A DNA stretch of 64,000 nt from Phycisphaerae bacterium (GTDB lineage: Bacteria > Planctomycetota > Phycisphaerae > UBA1845). Positions 46,618 to 54,979 of this stretch are shown piece by piece. The translations under genes were made by a program, and so were the position numbers. Below the pieces are notes generated by a model. It did no database searches. It saw nothing but the letters and a program-made list of their open reading frames with translations, and was not told the origin of the DNA. The stretch covers positions 22,103 to 86,102 of the forward strand of contig JAJDDW010000063.1 in assembly GCA_029260115.1 (NCBI GenBank). The letters run 5' to 3'. Numbering within the stretch: the first letter of the stretch is position 1; each line of letters starts with the position of its first letter.

Positions 46618-47463
46618 ATGACAAGTCTACAACGAAAACAGGAAACGGCCAACAAAAAGAAACGCTTAGTACAATCAATCGATGATAGATTGGATGCGCT
46701 GGCCAAGGCTATCGATAAGGTGCGCGCATCGAAGATATTTACCGACTATCTCAACAGCCAAGCGCGCTTCCACAAGTATTCGTGGAATAACTCCATGCTG
46801 ATAGCGATGCAATGCCCAGACGCTACGCAAGTCGCGGGCTATCAGACTTGGAAAAAGCTTAACCGCCAAGTGCGCAAAGGTGAGCATGGGATAATGATCA
46901 TCGCACCTTGCCCATTTTCTAAAGAAAACGACAACGGGGATACTGAATCTGGCGTTTTCTTTCGCGCGGTTCACGTCTTTGATATTGGCCAAACAGACGG
47001 CGCAGACTTACCAACGGTTGACCTACCAACCATCGAGCATATCGCCGACGATTTACTCGCGCAGCTAGTAGACGTAGCGCATCATCGTGGAATAGTGGTC
47101 AATTTCAGCCATCTTTCGGGCGGTTTGTTCGGTGTTTCCAAGGGTGGAAGTGTAGAAGTCAACAACAGCCATCCAACAGGCCAACAGGCTAAGACGCTAG
47201 CCCATGAGTTAGCCCATGAAGCGTTACACAAAACGAATCGGGGAGCGCTCACGCGAAGTATGGCCGAGTTAGAAGCCGAATCGGTTGCCTATGTTGTGTG
47301 TATGCACTGCGGCTTAGACGTTGAAGTAAGAGCGAGTCACTATATCGCCTTATGGGATGGCGATTCTAAAGCGTTACGAGCCAGCCTAGACCGTATCTCA
47401 AAGACTGCGCGAGACATTATCAACGACTTAGACCGTAAAGCAGACGGAAAGGCGGTAGCGTAA
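46618..47463 (+). CDS. ardC: ArdC-like antirestriction / zincin metallopeptidase protein
   Basis: A 281-residue protein. The N-terminal ~115 residues match the ArdC ssDNA-binding domain: FHKYSWNNSMLIAMQ, VAGYQTWKKLNRQVRKGEHG and IMIIAPCPF. The C-terminal part carries the zinc signature LAHELAHEALHK (HELAHE) and the third ligand region MAELEAESVAYVVC. Such proteins protect incoming plasmid or island DNA from host restriction. ATG 46618 is chosen for AAAGGAG a few bases upstream; an upstream ATG (46549) lacks it. Its stop overlaps the next ATG in TAATG form, so the two genes are coupled. Confidence 0.85.
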   Translation: MTSLQRKQETANKKKRLVQSIDDRLDALAKAIDKVRASKIFTDYLNSQARFHKYSWNNSMLIAMQCPDATQVAGYQTWKKLNRQVRKGEHGIMIIAPCPFSKENDNGDTESGVFFRAVHVFDIGQTDGADLPTVDLPTIEHIADDLLAQLVDVAHHRGIVVNFSHLSGGLFGVSKGGSVEVNNSHPTGQQAKTLAHELAHEALHKTNRGALTRSMAELEAESVAYVVCMHCGLDVEVRASHYIALWDGDSKALRASLDRISKTARDIINDLDRKADGKAVA

Positions 47464-48134
47464 TGTTAAGCGAGCGATACCGACCAAAAACATGGGAAGC
47501 TTTCATCGGCCAACCGATCATCGACGAGATACGCAAAGCTTGTAACGACGATTGGCTATTCGACGGTTGTGGCGAGCGCTGGCTGTATGAATCCGACGGA
47601 ATAGCCGGTTGTGGCAAGACTAGCGCAGCTTATGTAACGGCTAAGCATATGGGCTGTGACGACTTCTCGATTGAGCGAATCGATAGCCGGGCATGTACGG
47701 TTGCCGATCTTCGAGACTTGTCTAGCCGTATGATGCAATTCGGCTGGGGTAATAGCGCTAAGCGCTGTTATATCATCGACGAGATACAACATTTGAATCG
47801 AGACTGCCAGCGTATGCTATTGGGCATACTTGAGAATCTTCCCAGCCATGTATTCGTAGTAGGGACCACAACATCGGTTACATGGGCAGAAGACGTTGAC
47901 GGTTTGTTTAGCCGATGGCGTAGGTTTAGATTCCGCAAGCCCAGCGCGCCAGCCATCGCCGAGTATCTTGAACGAATCGCTATCGAAGTCGGTCTAGCCA
48001 TTCCCGACGGTTTCAAATTCCTAGCCTACGTCCAAGGCAAGTGTGGCGTTGATTTACGGGGGAATAATATCCGAGACTGTATCGACCAATTACCGGATAC
48101 GTTACGTCGTTACAACGCCAAACAAGCTGCATAA
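47463..48134 (+). CDS. Clamp-loader-like AAA+ ATPase
   Basis: A 223-residue AAA+ protein resembling the archaeal RFC small subunit and bacterial DnaX core. It starts RYRPKTWEAFIGQ, the hallmark of clamp loaders. Walker A GIAGCGKTSAAY (residues about 47-58), Walker B YIIDEIQHLN (about 101-110) and sensor-1-like FVVGTTTSVTW follow, then RWRRFRF near the arginine-finger position. It is shorter than DnaX and lacks a distinct C-terminal collar. It probably aids island replication or recombination. TAATG coupling to ardC implies co-expression. Confidence 0.8.
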   Translation: MLSERYRPKTWEAFIGQPIIDEIRKACNDDWLFDGCGERWLYESDGIAGCGKTSAAYVTAKHMGCDDFSIERIDSRACTVADLRDLSSRMMQFGWGNSAKRCYIIDEIQHLNRDCQRMLLGILENLPSHVFVVGTTTSVTWAEDVDGLFSRWRRFRFRKPSAPAIAEYLERIAIEVGLAIPDGFKFLAYVQGKCGVDLRGNNIRDCIDQLPDTLRRYNAKQAA

Positions 48135-48145
48135 AGGGGTAAGCG

Positions 48146-48844
48146 ATGAACGCGATAGGCTATGTACGATGCTCGACGCAAGAGCAAGCGGATAGCGGGC
48201 TAGGTTTGGATGCGCAGCAGATGCGCATCCGGGCCTATTGCTCGCTCAAGGATTTACGACTGATTGAGATTATTACCGATGCTGGCGTGTCTGGCGGTAA
48301 GCCGTTGGGTAATCGGACAGGCGGTGCGCGATTGTTGGATATGCTCAAGCAGCGCAAGGCGACGAGTATCGTCATGCTCAAGCTGGACCGTGGCTTTCGT
48401 AATGCTGGCGATTGTCTAACAACGGTGGAGCAATGGGACAAGGCAGAGATAGCGTTACACGTCGTTGACCTTGGCGGTAACGCGATTGATACAACCAGCG
48501 CAGCCGGGCGGTTTATGCTGGTAATCCTAGCGGGCGCAGCAGAGATGGAGCGTAACCTAACCAGAGAGCGCACCAAAGCCGCGATGGCGGTAAAGCGTGC
48601 CAACGGTAAGCGTATCGGCACGATACCCTATGGCTTCACCTTAGCCGACGATGGAGCCACGCTACTACCGAACGAGCCAGAGCAATCCATAGTGAGCGAA
48701 ATAACGGCAATGCGGGATAAGGGCTTCACGCTCCAGCGCATCGCAACTGCACTAACCGACCGAAATATCCGAACCAAGGCGGGAAACTGCGTATGGCGAC
48801 ATCAAACAGTCGCGCAGATACTTAGACGACCAATGCCGGTGTAA
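48146..48844 (+). CDS. Serine recombinase / resolvase
   Basis: A 232-residue serine recombinase. The catalytic N-terminal domain begins MNAIGYVRCSTQEQADSGLG (the catalytic Ser lies in YVRCSTQEQ), followed by TDAGVSGGKPLGNR and VMLKLDRGFRNAGDC; the long E-helix is around GRFMLVILAGAAEMERNLTRE. A short C-terminal domain with an HTH-like segment (GFTLQRIATALTDRNIRTKA) completes it, as in resolvases and small invertases. It lies 11 bp after the clamp-loader-like gene and may resolve replication intermediates or be a second integration enzyme. The island therefore carries two recombinase classes. Confidence 0.9.
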   Translation: MNAIGYVRCSTQEQADSGLGLDAQQMRIRAYCSLKDLRLIEIITDAGVSGGKPLGNRTGGARLLDMLKQRKATSIVMLKLDRGFRNAGDCLTTVEQWDKAEIALHVVDLGGNAIDTTSAAGRFMLVILAGAAEMERNLTRERTKAAMAVKRANGKRIGTIPYGFTLADDGATLLPNEPEQSIVSEITAMRDKGFTLQRIATALTDRNIRTKAGNCVWRHQTVAQILRRPMPV

Positions 48845-48887
48845 TTAGTCTAGACTTGAAAATATCACTTTGCCTAAACGTAGCAGG

Positions 48888-49301
48888 CTATTCGGCGTAG
48901 ACGGCTCTTATAACGGCCGCAGAGCATGCGTTACATTCGTTGATACATTGGCCGACAGTGTAATCTGGGCCTATGTTTGGATCTGTAGGGCATCCCGCCC
49001 CAAAATCACCTGCACAAGCCCCAAAAAGTGCAGTGATTTCTTGAAATTCAGAGAATCCAAAGTCTCTATCAATTCTGGCTGCAGTGATGAATGTTTCTAC
49101 GGATTGACTATCCGAGGTCCATAATCTGCAAACCTCTCTTGCAGCCTCAATGGTTCCTATGGCTGTAAAGTCTCTTGGTTCATCCGGCTCATCTGCTATA
49201 GGAGTTTCGTTAGGTGTAGGTTGTCCGGCGACTTCTGTAGACATAGAGTTGCATCCCGCAACCATCAACGAGCAGATTGATAAAGAAATAGCAAATTTCA
49301 T
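48888..49301 (-). CDS. Hypothetical lipoprotein (island)
   Basis: A 137-residue lipoprotein: MKFAISLSICSLMVAGC ends in a clear lipobox (VAGC). The mature part has a Pro/Glu-rich linker (GQPTPNETPIADEPDEP) and a Cys-containing domain (CAGDFGAGCPTDPNIGPD, CINECNACSAA) of unknown family. GGAG six bases before the ATG supports the start. It pairs in orientation with the collagen-like lipoprotein gene 18 bp upstream, and the two may form a surface-protein operon. Confidence 0.65.
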   Translation of the reverse strand: MKFAISLSICSLMVAGCNSMSTEVAGQPTPNETPIADEPDEPRDFTAIGTIEAAREVCRLWTSDSQSVETFITAARIDRDFGFSEFQEITALFGACAGDFGAGCPTDPNIGPDYTVGQCINECNACSAAVIRAVYAE

Positions 49302-49319
49302 TTAATTACTCCACTAATA

Positions 49320-49853
49320 TTATTGGGCAATGCTACCTTGAAAAATTAACAGGTAGATTTCTCCCGAGTCAAAATTTACAAGAGTATTGTCACCAAGTAC
49401 ATTGAGGACCACAAACAATTCTATGGTTATCTGTCTAGCTAATACATCTTGGGAGACGCCAATGAAATCGATGAGGTTGTCACCATTCCTCCCGAGAGAG
49501 GCGCCACCCGTTGCACTTAATATCAAGGGAAAGTAGTCACTCGACTCTTCTTCAAATGTTAGACGGTAATGCCCTTCACCAAGTCTCTGAAATGTCTGTA
49601 GATGTAGTATTCCATCAGAAGCAAAGACGGGCGATTCTTCGCTTCCGGTTAAAAAATCGCCGGTATATAGCAGTTCGTTGCGTTGGCTACCAATAGTCTC
49701 GCCGGGTGGTCCGGGTGGTCCGGGTGGCCCGGGTGGCCCGGGTGGCCCTTGCGGGCCAGTAATTGCTTGAAACGTATTTGGCTCTTGTCCAACCTGCATC
49801 CCACAGCCCGCAAAGAGCAACAGGCACAACGATAAAGCTAAGAAACAGCGCAT
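49320..49853 (-). CDS. Collagen-like lipoprotein (island)
   Basis: A 177-residue lipoprotein. The signal MRCFLALSLCLLLFAGC ends in a lipobox (FAGC). Next is a short collagen-like Gly-Pro-Pro run starting GPQGPPGPPG (about 21 residues), then a globular domain (GDFLTGSEESPVFASDG..., LVNFDSGEIYLLIFQGS) that may form a trimeric head like TNF/C1q-type proteins. A GTG start at 49871 is possible but the ATG at 49853 gives a better signal peptide. Likely surface-exposed. Confidence 0.7.
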   Translation of the reverse strand: MRCFLALSLCLLLFAGCGMQVGQEPNTFQAITGPQGPPGPPGPPGPPGPPGETIGSQRNELLYTGDFLTGSEESPVFASDGILHLQTFQRLGEGHYRLTFEEESSDYFPLILSATGGASLGRNGDNLIDFIGVSQDVLARQITIELFVVLNVLGDNTLVNFDSGEIYLLIFQGSIAQ

Positions 49854-50001
49854 ATGCCACCAACCTTTCACCCCCCACCATACACAAACGCCCCATCAAA
49901 TACAAGAAAATTGCCATAAGTGCCTCTATCGTGACTCAAGACCGGGGGTAACCGTCATATTTCGTTGTTTTCGCCCCGCCGTTAGCCACCTTGCGGCAAA
50001 A

Positions 50002-50352
50002 TTAAAATGCAGTCATCGCTTCCCGCACCTTGGCAACGGCCTTTTCCCGCTCGATTTGTTCATGTTCAACCAGCCATTCTGGCTTATCCTGAAAGTCTCC
50101 AGATACGCCAGCAAGTAGTGCCTGAGCCAGCGATTGAGCATTCTGGACGGGTATCACAAAACCGCGTTTAGTCGGATACCACACCAGCTTCTCACGATGC
50201 AGATTCCACGTTCTAAACCGGATAAATGCGTGACCACCATGCTGACGATGATGCACGAGCACGGTCCGCCACCGATCCCAAGGAACAGAAGCCACGAAAG
50301 TATCGATAGTTTCAAGCGGATTCGGTTTATTGTCGTTGCTTAATTCAACCAT
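50002..50352 (-). CDS. Hypothetical island protein
   Basis: A 116-residue protein (MVELSNDNKPNPLETIDTFV...). Two segments, RTVLVHHRQHGGHAFIRFRT and KRGFVIPVQNAQSLAQALL, suggest a small ssDNA- or RNA-binding-type beta fold reminiscent of PC4-like proteins, but this is weak. AGGGA precedes the ATG. It is the last intact gene before the stranded integrase tail at the right end of the island. Confidence 0.5.
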   Translation of the reverse strand: MVELSNDNKPNPLETIDTFVASVPWDRWRTVLVHHRQHGGHAFIRFRTWNLHREKLVWYPTKRGFVIPVQNAQSLAQALLAGVSGDFQDKPEWLVEHEQIEREKAVAKVREAMTAF

Positions 50353-50547
50353 GTTAAATCCCTAAAGTGTCACTACGCGCGCCCGCGCATTGGAGGCTCA
50401 GCCTCCGCGAGTTATCTCTTGTTCCATTACCAATATCTGCCATGTTATCGTTGAGCCTATACGCTGAAATCCTATGCCCGTGTCTACGGAACCCACTAAT
50501 TACTGCATGTTTTTTGGGGTTGTGTAGACGTAGACAGTGTAGACCCT

Positions 50548-50748
50548 TCAACTTTCACCACCTATCGCAGATTCGACCATTGCAATGATGCCAGCACGGA
50601 GAGCAGAGGGAAGCGTGGCCCATGCTTCAATTATGTTGTTTAGTTCGTTGTCGTTTGTGACTGGAAGTGAACTGTCGGGGTTATAGGCGATAGCTGGCGT
50701 GGAATTTTCGTAAGTGTTTGCGTTACAGCTACTTACAGAATCATCCAC
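50548..50748 (-). other. Displaced C-terminal tail of the island integrase
   Basis: An open minus-strand frame starts within attR and runs 65 codons to a stop at 50548. In the att core it has the same frame as the integrase: the core distance is 21,196 bp, and integrase codon starts shifted by that amount fall exactly on this frame. Its end (NELNNIIEAWATLPSALRAG then IIAMVESA) is a hydrophobic helix. With no ATG of its own it is best explained as the natural C-terminus of the integrase in the circular form. Confidence 0.8.
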
Positions 50749-51215
50749 CGGTTTCCTAAACCGGGGGTCGTGGGTTCGAATCCCCCCGGGCGCAATTGGT
50801 GGAAGTGCTTTCGTGGTATGGAGTTATCTCCGCTTGGGTGCATTAGCCAACCTTCCGAAAGGAGGTGGTTTTGGCGTCTGGCGTCATTCGTATTCTCAGA
50901 ATCTTCTGTGTACAACTTTTCTATGATCCATTGAGCTTGGATTTCATGATTATTAATCACGTTGCTCACGTTGCTATAGAACTTTACGGTTGTTCTTACA
51001 TCTGCATGTCCCTCCAATTCCTTTACGGTATTAATGGGCAGATGGTTGGCCCAATGCTGACCACAAGATTAACAGACACAGTGAATGGTAATCTTGTCTA
51101 GGTTAATAATTTTTGCCCATTTTGCATGACTACGTAGCGCTCGAATAACATTGTTTACCAGACAATCATTTACCCAGGGTTTGCCGGATTTTAAAGTAAT
51201 TCGTCCACTATTCCA
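50733..51215 (-). pseudogene. Decayed tyrosine recombinase at the right end of attR
   Basis: A minus-strand frame carries clear integrase C-terminal motifs: WANHLPINTVKELEGHADVR, then TTVKFYSNVS with the probable catalytic Tyr in KFYSN. Upstream lies SGKPWVNDCLVNNVIRALRS. An in-frame TAA (51069-51071) interrupts the HDLR-like box region (ITIHCVC*SCGQHW), and the N-terminal half is missing. The end runs into the att core in another frame (GGFEPTTPGLGNRW). It is the remnant of an older element that used the same tRNA site. Confidence 0.8.
50746..50794 (+). repeat. attR: 49-bp direct repeat of the tRNA 3' part
   Basis: Identical over 49 bp to 29550-29598, covering the anticodon arm through the discriminator base. 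It lacks the acceptor 5' strand and D arm, so it is not itself a tRNA gene. Confidence 0.95.
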
Positions 51216-51342
51216 TTATTTGCATATATCGCTTCGGTGACACCAGTATCAGAGGCGAGCCATTAGGTCGGTTTTTGAGCCGTGCTGCCCGCCTCGGCCG
51301 CAACGCCTTGCCACCGTGGCTGTCCGCATTACCCTTTGACGT

Positions 51343-53268
51343 ATGATCACAAAAGATGAGGCACATGCTGAGATTGCTACGGAAAAGATCGACGAAATCT
51401 GTCAACAGCTAGCTACGGATTGCCAAGTGCGAAGGAAACTCCCAGGAGGTGGTCTTCTCCATGTCGACCGCCTTATGCCGTTCTTGTGTGTCTATCGCCG
51501 AAACCCGGCGCGGAAGGACGCCGGCACACGATTGTTTGTGACGGGCGAAGCGGCCTTTCTGACAGCCCCGGGGGACGCACCGGTTCGTCGCGGCATTCGG
51601 CCATTGGTTAGGCGGATTGCCGAGACAGCGTCCGCTCGCTTCGGCGCATTCCTCCTTTTGGAAATCTGGTCGGCTCCCGACGAGGATGTACCGCGTCGAT
51701 TGAACGAAAAAACTAGAGAGCCGATGCCTCCCCCGCCAGAATTCCGCATCCTGGAGTTGAAGCACAGCCTCGTTGGTGATACTGTCAACACTTTGAGGTT
51801 CGCTCTCGAAAGAATCAAATCACAGCAGATATCGGCTGGAGTGCAGGTTGTTGCACGGAATTCTATCGGCCCGCCGGGTCTGCAATCGTTACTGACAGCC
51901 TCCGACGCAGAGAGCATCAGCTGCTGTGTACTTGGTTTGGAAATCGTACCGATCTACCGGCAGGGTGAAGACGGAGAACCATTCCCGACGATCTTGAGAC
52001 AGATGCACCGTGGCGTCAGCCGGGCACTGAAGAAGGCCTTCCTGACTTTCTCGTTGTCACATACGAATACTCGACCGCAACATTTTTGGGCACTCGGCCG
52101 CCGAAAGATAGAGCTGCGCGCCTGGAAAACCGATCGGGAGCTAGCCGACGTCTCGTCGAAGACTGACCTTCTCCTTCAGGTTACTCCAATCAACGCGGAG
52201 AGTGCCTGGCACGAGTTCGAAGAGAGTGATTTTCAATGTCGGCCTATATTCCAGTATCGCCCGCTGAGTATCGATCCGCTACTTCTCAAACGTCAAGTGA
52301 ACCTGATTCAAACTGAGCAGATCGCCGACGCCACCCTTGCGGCAGTGTTTCGGCAGACGCAGTCTGAATTGGATCGCCAGATCACCATGTTGTCAGACAT
52401 TGGTACGCGGCGTTTCCTGCCGGGGAGCATGCAGGTTTTTGGCGGGGTTGACGCATCGCTGTTGGGGCTGGCCTACAGACTGATGGAGCAACAAAAACTG
52501 CCCGACGAAGGCCAACCTGAAGAGAGAGTTGGTGCGAACGACTTCGCCCGTCGTGCTGCAGCTGAGGTTGAGGCTTACCGCCATCAATTCCCAAATTTCA
52601 CCGCGCAGGTACTGGTCCGGGACGACATTTTTTCCGGCATGTTGTGTTCAGGCGGCAATCTATTGATTGGTCGTGAAACCTCGATTGCCGCTGACCGGGT
52701 AGGGCCGTTGATTGCCCACGAGGTAGGAACACACCTTCTAACCTACTACAATGGTTTGGCGCAGCCACTGCGTTTGCTTTCGACAGGGTTGGCTGGCTAT
52801 GACGGCCTGCAGGAGGGGCTGGCGGTGTTGTCTGAGTATTTGGTCGGGCGGCTCACTCGCGGGCGATTGAGGCTGCTGGCCGCCCGAGTAATCGCCGTCC
52901 ATGCGCTACTCAAGGGTGCGGAATTCATCGAGACGTATAGGATATTGGTTGATGACCATCAGTTCGAGCAGCGTACAGCCTTCACAGTAACGCTTCGCGT
53001 CTATCGGGGAGGTGGACTGACGAAGGACGCGATCTATTTGCGCGGCCTTGTAGAAATAGTGGAATACCTGCGTCGAGGTGGACCGCTCGAACCGCTGTTC
53101 GTCGGAAAGATTGCGGCCGACCATGTACCTATCATACGGGAGTTATTGCAGCGTGAAGTGCTACGCCCGCCGCCGCTCACACCGCGATATATGCACAGTG
53201 AGAACGTTGAACATCGGATCGTCCGAATCAGAGAGGGGATGGGCATTTTAGATATGGTGCGTGACTAA
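51343..53268 (+). CDS. DUF1704 / QEGLA-motif metallopeptidase-like protein, solitary copy
   Basis: A 641-residue protein of the QEGLA family (flavohemoglobin-expression-modulating, PF08014). It shows HEVGTHLLTYYNG (HExxTH zinc site, residues about 457-462) and LQEGLAVLSEYL (QEGLA, about 489), plus RVYRGGGLTKDAIYLRGLVE. The family is related to eukaryotic MATCAP tubulin tyrosine carboxypeptidases, so a Zn carboxypeptidase activity is plausible. It is a paralogue of the gene at 55985 but lies alone, 128 bp beyond the decayed integrase. No Shine-Dalgarno is obvious before ATG 51343. It is convergent with the sigma-54 activator gene. Confidence 0.88.
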   Translation: MITKDEAHAEIATEKIDEICQQLATDCQVRRKLPGGGLLHVDRLMPFLCVYRRNPARKDAGTRLFVTGEAAFLTAPGDAPVRRGIRPLVRRIAETASARFGAFLLLEIWSAPDEDVPRRLNEKTREPMPPPPEFRILELKHSLVGDTVNTLRFALERIKSQQISAGVQVVARNSIGPPGLQSLLTASDAESISCCVLGLEIVPIYRQGEDGEPFPTILRQMHRGVSRALKKAFLTFSLSHTNTRPQHFWALGRRKIELRAWKTDRELADVSSKTDLLLQVTPINAESAWHEFEESDFQCRPIFQYRPLSIDPLLLKRQVNLIQTEQIADATLAAVFRQTQSELDRQITMLSDIGTRRFLPGSMQVFGGVDASLLGLAYRLMEQQKLPDEGQPEERVGANDFARRAAAEVEAYRHQFPNFTAQVLVRDDIFSGMLCSGGNLLIGRETSIAADRVGPLIAHEVGTHLLTYYNGLAQPLRLLSTGLAGYDGLQEGLAVLSEYLVGRLTRGRLRLLAARVIAVHALLKGAEFIETYRILVDDHQFEQRTAFTVTLRVYRGGGLTKDAIYLRGLVEIVEYLRRGGPLEPLFVGKIAADHVPIIRELLQREVLRPPPLTPRYMHSENVEHRIVRIREGMGILDMVRD

Positions 53269-53509
53269 GTTTGTCTAAGTAGGTGTCCTTGCTGGTTCGC
53301 GTAACGGAAACGATGGTTTTGCGCAAGCGATAAATGAGTGGGTCCGCGCCACATATTGTGTCTACCGCGCCGACCACTTTGTGGAGAGGCGAAAGGCCTC
53401 CTGCTGGGAGGTAATCGATCTCGTTGTCGCAAGACGCAGGGCCTCTACGGCACTTTACGGTGTTGGAAACGGCCATTCCCGTTGCGGCTTGTGAACATGA
53501 AATCCAAGC
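53269..53509. other. Convergent intergenic gap
   Basis: A 240-bp gap between the solitary QEGLA gene and the convergent sigma-54 activator. No gene or clear terminator recognised. Confidence 0.4.
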
Positions 53510-54979
53510 CTACTTTGTTTTTCCTTGTTTCCGCCGAAAGTCCTCCTTCTTGAACCCATGTTTCTGCATCATTGCGAATATGGTACGCGAGGAGATTTCA
53601 CTGCGGTCGGCGGCGTCTACGAGTCGGCCGCGGGTGGCCGAAAGAAGGCGATGCATATACTCCCGCTCGAGGTCGCTCACATACTTATCCCGAACTTCTT
53701 TCCACGGCTTATCAATCAGTTGACCATGCTCAATGTCGCCAGACAACTCAGAAGTCAGCATGGGCACGCCAGGAAGGATCCGAACCAATGCGTGTTTCTC
53801 GACGATCAACTTCGGAAGATCATGAATTGTCAGGACATGCCCACGGCACAAGATAATCGCCCGCTCCACAACATTGATTAATTCTCGAATGTTGCCGGGC
53901 CAATCGTAATCCGAAAGCACACTCATAGCATCCTCAGTAAAAGACGAAACAGGGCGCCCCAGCCGGGCTTTGAAGTCCTGCAAATATCGTTCCAAAAGTA
54001 TAGGAATATCTTCGCGGTGCTTACGCAGTGGCGGAATCTCGAGCGTTACAACGCCGAGGCGATAGTACAAGTCTCGACGAAAACGCCCTTCCTCAATCTC
54101 GCTCTCGAGATCCCGATTGGTGGCCGCCATAATGCGTACGTTGATATCAAATACATTCTCGCTTCCGAGTCGCTGAATAGTGCGTTCCTGCAAAACGCGT
54201 AAAAGCTTCACCTGCAGATGTTTAGGGAGCTCGCCGATTTCATCGAGAAAAAGTGTTCCTCCGTGAGCCAGTTCAAAATAACCTCGACGGTCCCTGCTCG
54301 CTCCGGTGAAGGCTCCTCGTACGTGGCCGAAGAGTTCACCGTCGAGGAGAGTTTCTGGTAGGGCCGCGCAGCTTACCGGAATGAAAGGATGCGAAGCCCT
54401 TGGGCTTTCCGCATGGATCGCCCGCGCGAGCCGTTCTTTTCCGACTCCTGTCTCACCGAGAATAAGCAGGGAACTGTCCGGCTCAATCACACGTCGAACG
54501 ATGTTTAGAAATGCTTTCATCGTAGGGTTGGGAGATTCAAAATCAGCCAATCGACAGTCCGTCTCCGCGACATCTCGTCGGATACGATCCACGCCGGCAT
54601 CGTGGCGGCGGATGACAAAGGATTGAATGGCTTGGCGCATTGTATCGTCCGACAGCCGCGTATAGAGCACTGCGAAACAGCCGGCGATCAAAAGGCGAGC
54701 TCGTTCTTCGGGATCCTCTCGGTTCCAAATTACGATAAGTTCGGGATGGTCAGGGAGATTTCGGATCGCAGCGACCGTTTCGTCGATGGGTTCGGGAAGG
54801 GTCGCGCGTGACACAATAATCAGATCGCCTGCATCTCCAACTCGATTCCAAAAAGGGCCCTTTGTTGGCCCGTATGTAACCGAAATACTAAGAGGCTCTA
54901 GAAGCTGGGCCATTCGCTCCGCCAATTGAGTCCTGTGTACCACGATATGAACGCGAACTAGCATTATCCGGCAATTCAC
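53510..54979 (-). CDS. Sigma-54-dependent transcriptional activator with degenerate receiver domain
   Basis: A 489-residue NtrC-type enhancer-binding protein. Residues 1-125 look like a receiver domain, but the phosphoacceptor Asp position reads LIIVSRATLP (Ser). The AAA+ core has ILGETGVGKERLARAIHAES (Walker A), the sigma-54 loop GAFTGA (about 222-227), LFLDEIGEL (Walker B) and FRRDLYYRL (Arg finger). A Fis-type HTH is at the C-terminus (LVDAADRSEISSRTIFAMMQ). Activity is probably set by a ligand or partner rather than phosphorylation. The start is GTG 54979 or ATG 54964. It is divergent from the amidohydrolase operon. Confidence 0.93.
   Translation of the reverse strand: MNCRIMLVRVHIVVHRTQLAERMAQLLEPLSISVTYGPTKGPFWNRVGDAGDLIIVSRATLPEPIDETVAAIRNLPDHPELIVIWNREDPEERARLLIAGCFAVLYTRLSDDTMRQAIQSFVIRRHDAGVDRIRRDVAETDCRLADFESPNPTMKAFLNIVRRVIEPDSSLLILGETGVGKERLARAIHAESPRASHPFIPVSCAALPETLLDGELFGHVRGAFTGASRDRRGYFELAHGGTLFLDEIGELPKHLQVKLLRVLQERTIQRLGSENVFDINVRIMAATNRDLESEIEEGRFRRDLYYRLGVVTLEIPPLRKHREDIPILLERYLQDFKARLGRPVSSFTEDAMSVLSDYDWPGNIRELINVVERAIILCRGHVLTIHDLPKLIVEKHALVRILPGVPMLTSELSGDIEHGQLIDKPWKEVRDKYVSDLEREYMHRLLSATRGRLVDAADRSEISSRTIFAMMQKHGFKKEDFRRKQGKTK

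Larger units (their letters stand above)
29550..50794. mobile_element. Integrated genomic island at tRNA-Arg(CCT), about 21.2 kb
   Basis: The element is bounded by perfect 49-bp direct repeats and carries its integrase at the tRNA-proximal end. Unlike the flanking chromosome it holds AlpA-like HTH proteins, a primase-like protein, an ArdC-like antirestriction protein, a clamp-loader-like ATPase and a second (serine) recombinase. Cargo is a Shango-like defence operon plus secreted collagen-like and cysteine-rich proteins. No phage structural genes or conjugation genes were recognised, so it looks like a mobilisable or satellite-type integrative element rather than a prophage or a self-transmissible ICE. 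Confidence 0.93.

Noticed and set aside
49681..49760. Short tandem repeat at ggtggtccg-like units as a CRISPR-like array
   Set aside because: It is the codon repeat of the collagen-like Gly-Pro-Pro segment, with no spacers.
50746..50794. Second tRNA-Arg gene
   Set aside because: It holds only the part from the anticodon arm to the discriminator base; the acceptor 5' strand and D arm are missing, so it is the attR copy.
50733..51017. A standalone 94-residue gene
   Set aside because: It has integrase C-terminal motifs and a stop just upstream in the same frame, so it is the open end of a decayed recombinase.
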